From: Nitrospirota bacterium
GTDB lineage: Bacteria > Nitrospirota_A > Leptospirillia > Leptospirillales > Leptospirillaceae
Assembly (NCBI GenBank): GCA_021795275.1
Contig: JAJYPO010000013.1
Span: 1 to 24,969 of the forward strand
Direction: 5' to 3'
Length of the DNA: 24,969 nt
This document shows positions 8,523 to 14,066 of this stretch, one piece after another; within the stretch, counting starts at the first letter, position 1, and each line of letters starts with the position of its first letter. The notes beneath the pieces were generated by a model. That model had not been told where the DNA came from. It saw nothing but the letters and a program-made list of their open reading frames with translations, and did not search any database. The position numbers were made by a program, and so were the translations under genes.

Positions 8523-9760
8523 TCCGTCCTTTCGAGTTCCGCGTCGCCCTCCGGTATCTCCGCTCCTCCCGTCATCAGGGTTTCCGGCTTTCCCTCAATA
8601 CGGTCATCTCGGTGGCGGGGGTTACCGTTGGTGTTGCAGCCCTGATGGCGACCCTGGGGGTCATGACCGGCTTCCAGCACAAGCTTCGGTCGAAAATCCT
8701 TGGCGTCAATTCTCATATTGTTCTGACCAACGGCGGATCCGGCCCCATTCCCGACCCCGACCAAATTGAAAAAAAAATAGCGACTGAGCCTGGGATTAAC
8801 GCGACAGCGCCATTCATCGTGGGACAGGCCATGGTTTCAGCCAACAAGATTGTGGCGGGGACGGTGCTCAGGGGCGTGGACCCGGTCCGGGAGCGGCAGG
8901 TGACCCGGATCTCTCGCTACATGGTCGAAGGGCACCTTTCCTCCCTGAGCGGGTCCCTGGAAAAGGGAGCGATGCCAGGAATCATTCTGGGGGCGGATTT
9001 GGCAGACAGGCTCAACGTGGATCTGGGAGATTCCGTGGATCTGATCAGCCCGACCGGAACCCCTTCGGCCTTCGGAATGATCCCGAAGATACGGCATTTT
9101 CGCGTCGTTGGAGTCTTCAAATCCGGCCTCTACGAATACGACAACACGCTGGCTCTTCTGGAAATCGGGCAGGCGGCGCGGTTTCTGGGGCTTCCTCCGG
9201 GAAGCGCAACCGGAATAGAAATCCGGGTCCATGACATCTTCATGGCCACAAGGATGGCCCACCGGATCGGCGAACGGCTTGGGTTCCCCTTCTGGGCCCG
9301 TTCATGGCTCGAAATGAACAAGAATCTTTTCTCGGCCCTCATGCTCGAAAAGATGGTCATGTTCATCATCCTGGTCCTGATCGTCCTTGTCGCCTCCTTC
9401 AATATTGTCAGCACCCTCTCGATGATCGTCATCGACAAGGCGAAGGAGATCGCGATCCTTAAGACCATGGGCGCCACCCACCGCCAGATCATGCACATCT
9501 TCATTCTCGACGGGCTTTTGATCGGAACAGCAGGAACAATGCTGGGAATTCCCCTGGGATACCTGATCACGACCCTGCTTGAGCATTACTACACCCTGCC
9601 CAACGATGTCTATTTCGTGAGTCATATCCCTGTCATCATCCGGGCCCGGGACGTCCTTTCGGTGGCCATTTCTGCCATCGGGATCAGCTTTCTGGCCACC
9701 ATCTATCCTTCACGGCAAGCTGCCCGACTGGAGCCTGTCGATGCCTTGAGGTACGAATGA
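8519..9760 (+). CDS. lipoprotein-releasing ABC permease, LolC/LolE family
   Basis: This is the inner-membrane permease that extracts lipoproteins for transfer to the outer membrane. The 413 residues follow the family layout. A cytoplasmic start (FEFRVALRYLRS) leads to a first TM helix (about residues 25-48), then a large periplasmic domain, and then an FtsX-type block of three TM helices from about residue 275. That block contains the conserved NIVSTLSMIVIDKAKEIAIL and ending SRQAARLEPVDALRYE. Both ends overlap neighbours through ATGA junctions (lysS upstream, lolD downstream), so translation is probably coupled. Only one LolC/E-type permease is present, suggesting a homodimeric (LolF-like) exporter or a second permease gene elsewhere; LolC and LolE cannot be separated from this sequence. 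Confidence 0.92.
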   Translation: MIRPFEFRVALRYLRSSRHQGFRLSLNTVISVAGVTVGVAALMATLGVMTGFQHKLRSKILGVNSHIVLTNGGSGPIPDPDQIEKKIATEPGINATAPFIVGQAMVSANKIVAGTVLRGVDPVRERQVTRISRYMVEGHLSSLSGSLEKGAMPGIILGADLADRLNVDLGDSVDLISPTGTPSAFGMIPKIRHFRVVGVFKSGLYEYDNTLALLEIGQAARFLGLPPGSATGIEIRVHDIFMATRMAHRIGERLGFPFWARSWLEMNKNLFSALMLEKMVMFIILVLIVLVASFNIVSTLSMIVIDKAKEIAILKTMGATHRQIMHIFILDGLLIGTAGTMLGIPLGYLITTLLEHYYTLPNDVYFVSHIPVIIRARDVLSVAISAIGISFLATIYPSRQAARLEPVDALRYE

Positions 9761-10446
9761 TGGGGGGAATCACTGTCGAGGTCAAAAATCTTTCGCGTTC
9801 CTACCGTCGGGCCGACAGGACGATCGAGGTCTTGAGAAATCTCACCACGACCCTTTCCTCCGGGAGTTTCACTGTTCTGACAGGCCCTTCCGGAGCGGGA
9901 AAGTCGACCCTCCTCCACCTTCTGGGGACGCTCGACCGTCCGACAGAGGGGACCATCCTCTATGACGGGCGGTCATTTCTCGACTCCTCTGACCGGGACC
10001 TGGCGGCCTTCCGCAATGCCCGAATCGGCTTCATCTTCCAGTTTCACCATCTGCTTCCCGAATTTTCCGCCCTGGAAAACGTCCTGATGCCGACCTGGAT
10101 CGCCGGAGGCAAGAAAGAAGCGGTGGAACGGGCAAGACAGCTCCTGACGGAAGTCGGACTTGAACAAAGACTCGGCCACAAACCTTCGGAGCTTTCAGGG
10201 GGAGAACAGCAACGGGTGGCGGTGGCCCGGGCCCTGATCATGGAGCCGGCGCTCCTTCTCGCTGACGAGCCGACAGGCAATCTCGATTCCCATACCAGCC
10301 TTGAGGTCTTTTCACTTCTTCGGATGCTTTCAGGGAAACTGTCCATGACGTGCCTTGTCGCGACCCACAACGAAGTCCTGGCAAGAATGGCGGAGCGCCA
10401 TCTTGCCATGGACGACGGACAGATCGTTTCAGATTCCGGGGGCTGA
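9757..10446 (+). CDS. lolD: lipoprotein-releasing ABC ATPase
   Basis: LolD powers the LolC/E permease encoded immediately upstream. The 229-residue protein has Walker A GPSGAGKST (residues 43-51), a Q-loop FIFQFHHLLPEFSALENV with the LLPEFSALENV signature typical of LolD, the ABC signature LSGGEQQ (146-152), Walker B LLLADEPTGNLD and an H-loop ATHN. The ATG overlaps the permease stop (ATGA); a second ATG follows directly and could also serve. It ends six bases before the converging fmdB gene, leaving no room for a separate terminator. Paralogues such as MacB- or FtsE-type ATPases are less likely because of the neighbour and the LLPEFSALENV motif. Confidence 0.94.
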   Translation: MMGGITVEVKNLSRSYRRADRTIEVLRNLTTTLSSGSFTVLTGPSGAGKSTLLHLLGTLDRPTEGTILYDGRSFLDSSDRDLAAFRNARIGFIFQFHHLLPEFSALENVLMPTWIAGGKKEAVERARQLLTEVGLEQRLGHKPSELSGGEQQRVAVARALIMEPALLLADEPTGNLDSHTSLEVFSLLRMLSGKLSMTCLVATHNEVLARMAERHLAMDDGQIVSDSGG

Positions 10447-10452
10447 CCCGAA

Positions 10453-10788
10453 CTATGTCGTGGACGAAGCCGGCGCAGGAGCCGCCGGCGCCGCAGCAGG
10501 GGCCGCAGGGGAAGGGGCGGAGGAGGCGGAATCACCGGATGAGGCAGCGGGAGCGGAAGAGGACGCCTCAGTCTTCCCTTCTCCTTTGCCGGATCCGCCA
10601 TCTCCGTCCTTTTTGGCGTAATCGGTAATATAGAATCCTGATCCCTTGAACTGGAGGGCAGGTTTTCCCATCAGCCTGACCAGCGGACCCCCGCATGTCT
10701 CACAGACGAGAAGGGGCGGGTCGGAAAACTTCTGGATTCTCTCAACGACGGTGTGGCATTTCTGGCAGGAATACTCATAAAGTGGCAT
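10453..10788 (-). CDS. FmdB-family zinc-ribbon protein with Ala/Ser/Pro-rich tail
   Basis: A 111-residue putative regulatory protein of the FmdB/CxxC_CXXC_SSSS family. The first 56 residues are the conserved part: MPLYEYSC, a zinc ribbon of C8, C11, C29 and C32, and the ending FKGSGFYITDY. After a short Lys/Asp/Gly-rich linker the tail (about residues 74-111) is almost only Ala, Ser and Pro and should be disordered. The family was named from formamidase operons, but its function is generally unproven. AAGGAG lies six bases before the ATG, and the gene has its own promoter-like sequence with a perfect TATAAT, so it can be transcribed apart from the aminotransferase gene upstream. Confidence 0.9.
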   Translation of the reverse strand: MPLYEYSCQKCHTVVERIQKFSDPPLLVCETCGGPLVRLMGKPALQFKGSGFYITDYAKKDGDGGSGKGEGKTEASSSAPAASSGDSASSAPSPAAPAAAPAAPAPASSTT

Positions 10789-10845
10789 AGGTCACTCCTT
10801 CAAGATTGTCCCGTTCTGAGTATGGAATTGACCACTCTTGAGACA

Positions 10846-10875
10846 ATTATAGCCTACGGGTCAAAGGCCGGACAA
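10846..10875 (-). promoter_or_regulatory. sigma70-like promoter for the fmdB-type gene
   Basis: Read on the minus strand: TTGTCC (10875-10870), an 18-base spacer, then a perfect TATAAT (10851-10846). Transcription would start near 10839 and give a leader of about 50 nt before the ATG at 10788. It lies in the 109-base gap after the aminotransferase stop. Confidence 0.55.
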
Positions 10876-10897
10876 TCTCCCCTGACGTGAGCGAGGC

Positions 10898-12109
10898 CTA
10901 TTCAAGAAGTGTCACCGCATCTCCGATTCGCCGGATCCCTTCCTGGAGTGAAGCGAGGGAAGCTGCGTAGGACATGCGCATGTGGACGGGGCTTCCGAAG
11001 GGAGTTCCCGGGACCATGGCAACCCGTGCCACATCCAGGAAAAATTCTGCAAGTTCATAGGCGGTCTGGACAGGGACGCCCTTGTATGAGCGGCCCAGGA
11101 GACCCGAGATGTTCGGAAAGACATAGAACGCCCCCTCTGGGGCCATGCAGCGGATCCCGGAGATCCGGTTGAAGGCCGCCACAACCCAGTCCTTCCGCTT
11201 CCGGTATTCGGAAAGCATGGGATCAAAATACTTCTCTCCCGACCGTATGGCAAAGCTCGCCGCTTTCTGTGCGATCGAATTCGGATTCGAGGAGGTCTGG
11301 CTCTGGACAGCATCCATAGCTTCCATGATTTCGCGGGGTCCAGCAGCGTACCCGATCCTCCATCCTGTCATCGCATAGGTTTTGGAGACGCCATTGACGA
11401 TCAGGGTCCGGTCCCGGATGCTTTTGTCGATTGTGGCGATGGAGGGAACGGGGTCGCCGGTGTAGTTGATTTTTTCGTAGATTTCATCGGAGATGATGAT
11501 GAGGTCGTTCTGGAGAACGAGCTCGGCAATCCGTTCCAGCCGTTTCCTGTCGATGATCGCTCCCGTGGGATTATTTGGAGAATTCAGCACGAGAAGTTTC
11601 GAACGGGGTGTGAGCACTTCGCGCAGTGCGTCGGGGTCCAGCCTGAAGCCGTCTTCCTCCCGACAGGGAACAAAGACCGGATCTCCCTGGTTCAAAAGGA
11701 TCTGGTCCGGGTAGGAGACCCAGGCAGGTGTCGGGAGAAGGACCTGGTCGCCGGGATTGACCAGGACCTGGAAGATTTCGAAGAGGGAATGTTTGGCCCC
11801 GTTGGAGACGATGATGGAGCGGGGGTGAAAGTCCAATCCCTGATCGCGCAGGAATTTTTCTCGAATGGCTTCCTTGAGTTCCGGAATCCCGCCGACAGCT
11901 GTGTACTTCGTGAACCCTTCATCGAGGGCTTTCACGGCCGCCTTCTTGATGGGCTCGGGGGTATCGAAGTCAGGCTCTCCCCCGGAAAAATCGAGGACAT
12001 CGATCCCCTGCTGCTTCAGGTCTCTGGCCCGGGCCGCAAGGAGCAGGGTCGGGGAAGGTTTGAGAAGAGAGAGCCGTGAGGCAAGCAGGTCGTGGACCGG
12101 TCGGTTCAT
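10898..12109 (-). CDS. PLP-dependent class I aminotransferase (aspartate aminotransferase type)
   Basis: A 403-residue fold-type I aminotransferase. Key features are YTAVGGIPELKEAI near residue 69, NSPNNPTG (176-183), the PLP ring-contact SDEIY (D208), the PLP-binding lysine K243 in NGVSKTYAMTGWRIGY, and a C-terminal MRMSYA with the Arg that holds the substrate carboxylate. This set matches the thermophilic-type (Ib) aspartate aminotransferase group, which also includes glutamate-prephenate aminotransferases, so the substrate could be aspartate, prephenate or both. The ATG is three bases after the coaD stop with GGAGA nine bases upstream, so it belongs to the rsmD-coaD transcription unit. Confidence 0.9.
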   Translation of the reverse strand: MNRPVHDLLASRLSLLKPSPTLLLAARARDLKQQGIDVLDFSGGEPDFDTPEPIKKAAVKALDEGFTKYTAVGGIPELKEAIREKFLRDQGLDFHPRSIIVSNGAKHSLFEIFQVLVNPGDQVLLPTPAWVSYPDQILLNQGDPVFVPCREEDGFRLDPDALREVLTPRSKLLVLNSPNNPTGAIIDRKRLERIAELVLQNDLIIISDEIYEKINYTGDPVPSIATIDKSIRDRTLIVNGVSKTYAMTGWRIGYAAGPREIMEAMDAVQSQTSSNPNSIAQKAASFAIRSGEKYFDPMLSEYRKRKDWVVAAFNRISGIRCMAPEGAFYVFPNISGLLGRSYKGVPVQTAYELAEFFLDVARVAMVPGTPFGSPVHMRMSYAASLASLQEGIRRIGDAVTLLE

Positions 12110-12112
12110 GCT

Positions 12113-12604
12113 TTAATGTCTCCGGGAATATTTGTTTTTCAGGGCCTGTTCGACGGGAGCGGGAACAAAAAGTGTGAGGTCCCCGCCCAGCTCGGCAATC
12201 TCCCGAATCACGGTTGAGGTAATGAACATGTAGTTTTCGGAAGGCATCAGGAAGACCGTCTCGATTTCACGGTCAAGGTTCTGGTTGATCAGGGCCATGC
12301 GAAGTTCGTAGTCGAAGTCGGAGACGGCCCGGACCCCTCTCAGGATGCAGACGGCCTTTTCTTCACGGACAAAATGGACGAGGAGATGATCGAATCCCTT
12401 CACCGTCACCTGGGGAGCCGGATAGGGGATGGAAGATCTCAGAAGCTCGATGCGTTCTTCAAGAGAAAAAAGGGGGGACTTTCTGGGGCTGTCCGCAACG
12501 CCGATGATGATTTCGTCAAATATGGCCAGTCCCCGGTGAAGCATATCGAGATGGCCGTTTGTCACCGGATCGAAGGTTCCTGGGTAGACCGCTCTGCGTA
12601 TCAT
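12113..12604 (-). CDS. coaD: phosphopantetheine adenylyltransferase
   Basis: CoaD adenylates 4'-phosphopantetheine in the fourth step of coenzyme A synthesis. The 163-residue length is typical. The nucleotidyltransferase signature is at the N-terminus (YPGTFDPVTNGH, with T/HxGH ending at H18), followed by ILRGVRAVSDFDYELRMALIN and the C-terminal STVIREIAELGGD. The start at 12604 is set by the MIRRAVYPGTF N-terminus and by its ATGA overlap with the rsmD stop; a longer reading would run into rsmD. rsmD-coaD is a very common gene pair in bacteria, which supports both calls. Confidence 0.96.
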   Translation of the reverse strand: MIRRAVYPGTFDPVTNGHLDMLHRGLAIFDEIIIGVADSPRKSPLFSLEERIELLRSSIPYPAPQVTVKGFDHLLVHFVREEKAVCILRGVRAVSDFDYELRMALINQNLDREIETVFLMPSENYMFITSTVIREIAELGGDLTLFVPAPVEQALKNKYSRRH

Positions 12605-13176
12605 CGGGCCGATGGAGCGAGGAGGCTCACGCCGCTTTCCCCATAAATGTGATGAGACAAGATCTGGCAACCCCAGTCAGGGAGCGATCCCCATGGAAGC
12701 GGATCCTTGTGATGATACTCGAGAACTAAAAGAAAATCGGCTCCCAATATACCATTTCTGCAAAGTGCGTTCAAGAGACCGGACCAGTGGGAATAATGGT
12801 AGGGAGGGTCGAGAAAGAGGATCAACGGAGGGGAAAGAGAGGGATGCGGGCTGTCAAGAAAGGTGATGGCATCGGAGACCCTGAAGGAGAAATGGTGGCC
12901 ATGGAGAGGGATTTCACGGGCAACCCATCCTTCGAGACCTTCAAGAAGCTGCCGGTCCCTGTCGAGGAAGAGAACGTGGGAGGCGCCTCTGGAATAAGCC
13001 TCGAGGCCGACGGCCCCCGAGCCTGCGAACAGGTCCCAGAAGACCGACCCGGGAAGATCCTTCTGAAGAAGATTAAGGATGGCAGAGCGGACCTTGGCGC
13101 TTGTCGGACGGACCCTTTTCGGGTCAGGAAGAGGCAGGGATTTCCCCTTGAGGACTCCCGATTGGATTCTGATCAT
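12601..13176 (-). CDS. rsmD: 16S rRNA (guanine966-N2)-methyltransferase
   Basis: RsmD methylates G966 of 16S rRNA using S-adenosylmethionine. In 191 residues it shows the RsmD N-terminal block RIQSGVLKGKSL and RPTSAKVRSAILN, the SAM-binding DLFAGSGAVGLEA (from residue 48), and the catalytic DPPY (residues 123-126). ATG at 13176 is chosen because AGGAA lies close upstream and homologues begin here; the longer reading to 13308 would overlap the preceding gene and cross a terminator. The ribosome site is next to the T tract of that terminator, so rsmD needs read-through or a promoter inside the upstream gene. It overlaps coaD by four bases. Confidence 0.94.
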   Translation of the reverse strand: MIRIQSGVLKGKSLPLPDPKRVRPTSAKVRSAILNLLQKDLPGSVFWDLFAGSGAVGLEAYSRGASHVLFLDRDRQLLEGLEGWVAREIPLHGHHFSFRVSDAITFLDSPHPSLSPPLILFLDPPYHYSHWSGLLNALCRNGILGADFLLVLEYHHKDPLPWGSLPDWGCQILSHHIYGESGVSLLAPSAR

Positions 13177-13185
13177 GAACTTCCT

Positions 13186-13213
13186 AAAAAAAAAAGAGGG
13201 ACCGGAGTCCCTC
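13186..13213 (-). terminator. strong intrinsic terminator
   Basis: On the minus strand a perfect 7-bp stem (GAGGGAC / GTCCCTC) with a 4-base loop is followed by ten T residues (13195-13186). It lies 30 bases after the stop of the peptidoglycan-binding gene and ends nine bases before the rsmD ATG. Confidence 0.9.
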
Positions 13214-13243
13214 CCTCTGATACAGGAAAAGGCAAAGATCTTC

Positions 13244-13627
13244 TTAAAGACCAAGAGCCTTCTTGGTGGCCTTGTCGAGTTTGCCGGTCGCCTTGAGCTT
13301 GTTGGCATTCTGGAAGTTCATGAGGGCCTTCTTGGAAAGGGGACCCCAATAGCCGTCGGCCTTGATTTTTGCACCCTTGGCAACCAGTGCGGTCTGAACC
13401 TTCTTCCAGAAGGCAGAGGGACCATGTTTCTTGCCGGCCTTGACGGCTTTCTTGTGAGCCGCCTTCTTGTGGGCCGCTTTCTTTGCCGGTGCCTTGGCTG
13501 AGGTCTGGGGGGCCGCATCACCTGCAAAGGCGCCCTGGATGGGAAGAAGGATGATTGCAGCAGACAGGACAACCCCTGAAATTGCCGACCCAACCATGCC
13601 AAGAACTGTCATTTTTTCTGATTTCAT
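13244..13627 (-). CDS. secreted peptidoglycan-binding-domain protein, Lys/His-rich linker
   Basis: A small (127 aa), very basic exported protein. Residues 1-35 form a Sec signal peptide ending AFA before GDAAP. Residues 45-69 are a Lys/Ala/His-rich linker with a repeated AAHKK unit. Residues 74-127 match the PG_binding_1 repeat: VQTALVAKGAKIKADGYWG, KKALMNFQNANKL, and ATGKLDKATKKALGL. No catalytic domain is attached, so it probably binds cell wall without cutting it. ATG at 13627 is chosen: AAGGAGGTG lies upstream at a workable distance, while GTG at 13639 would sit on top of that site. A good promoter, a long structured leader and a strong terminator suggest a separately controlled and possibly abundant product. 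Confidence 0.85.
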   Translation of the reverse strand: MKSEKMTVLGMVGSAISGVVLSAAIILLPIQGAFAGDAAPQTSAKAPAKKAAHKKAAHKKAVKAGKKHGPSAFWKKVQTALVAKGAKIKADGYWGPLSKKALMNFQNANKLKATGKLDKATKKALGL

Positions 13628-13649
13628 CGGTGGAAACACCTCCTTTTAT

Positions 13650-13684
13650 GCCGAATGGCCGACTTTAACACTGGAAAATTCGGC
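13650..13684 (-). promoter_or_regulatory. hairpin next to ribosome site
   Basis: GCCGAAT and ATTCGGC pair perfectly over 7 bp around a 21-nt loop. In the minus-strand mRNA the 3' arm ends only five bases before AAGGAGG. Such placement could control access to the ribosome site or protect the mRNA. Confidence 0.45.
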
Positions 13685-13748
13685 GTTTTGCCAGCGAGCC
13701 AATCCCCTGTCACACAGGCAGGGGTCTCGTAAAACCGGACCCGGATAC

Positions 13749-13808
13749 TCCCTTCCGTCCTCACCTGAAAATCCTTCAGGAAAAACTTTCAGGAGAGTAC
13801 GGAAAGGA
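13749..13808 (-). repeat. 22-bp imperfect inverted repeat in the leader
   Basis: Arms at 13749-13770 and 13787-13808 match at 19 of 22 positions around a 16-base loop. In minus-strand RNA one of the three differences becomes a G-U pair, leaving an A.G and a U.U mismatch. It is directly next to another hairpin (13810-13839). The arms are too long and well matched to be chance in my view. A REP/MITE-type element is the main alternative to a leader structure; no flanking target duplication is seen. Confidence 0.7.
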
Positions 13809-13858
13809 CCGAAGGATTGAATTCTCAGACAATCCTCCGATAGCCCGGAATTTTTCGA

Positions 13859-13887
13859 ATATTATCAATGATTGGTCCAAGTGTCAA
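13859..13887 (-). promoter_or_regulatory. sigma70-like promoter for the peptidoglycan-binding gene
   Basis: Minus strand: perfect TTGACA (13887-13882), exactly 17 bases of spacer, then TAATAT (13864-13859); the overlapping GATAAT is an alternative -10 with a shorter spacer. This is the best -35 in the window and points toward the gene at 13627. Confidence 0.6.
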
Positions 13888-14066
13888 GGAACCTGCCAGG
13901 CGTCTCCGGAAAAGACGGGACCGACAGTCCCTTCCAAAGGCGTGATGATTGTCAAATCGACTCGGAAGGCGAATCTGCCTGAAAGGGAAGAAACGTGATG
14001 CCGCTCTTAATGGAAAGCCATTGTCATGCCCTTCTGTCCATGCAAAAATGGTATTGGTGAAAATCA
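13888..14066. other. non-coding interval upstream of the GGDEF-EAL gene
   Basis: No convincing gene is seen here. It holds small overlapping hairpins at 13901-13917 (CGTCT / AGACG) and 13917-13931 (GGGAC / GTCCC). A TTGTCA near 14022 is a possible -35 for the plus-strand gene, but no good -10 is found at the right distance. Confidence 0.4.

Larger units (their letters stand above)
13628..13852 (-). ncRNA. candidate structured 5' leader RNA (unknown class)
   Basis: If transcription starts about seven bases after the -10 element, the mRNA has a leader of about 225 nt before the ATG at 13627. Reading 5' to 3' it contains four separate hairpins. H1 pairs 13839-13830 with 13819-13810 (10 bp, one G-U). 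H2 pairs 13808-13787 with 13770-13749 (22-nt arms, two mismatches, one G-U). H3 pairs 13724-13719 with 13709-13704 (6 bp). H4 pairs 13684-13678 with 13656-13650 (7 bp) and ends a few bases before the ribosome site. I do not recognise c-di-GMP, c-di-AMP, TPP, cobalamin or SAM riboswitch motifs. It may be a regulatory leader, an mRNA stabiliser, or a separate small RNA. Confidence 0.45.

Noticed and set aside
13628..13852. Known riboswitch class for the leader (c-di-GMP, c-di-AMP, TPP, SAM, cobalamin)
   Set aside because: I looked for the conserved cores of these classes and did not find them, although the wall-related gene made c-di-AMP attractive. A covariance-model search would be decisive.
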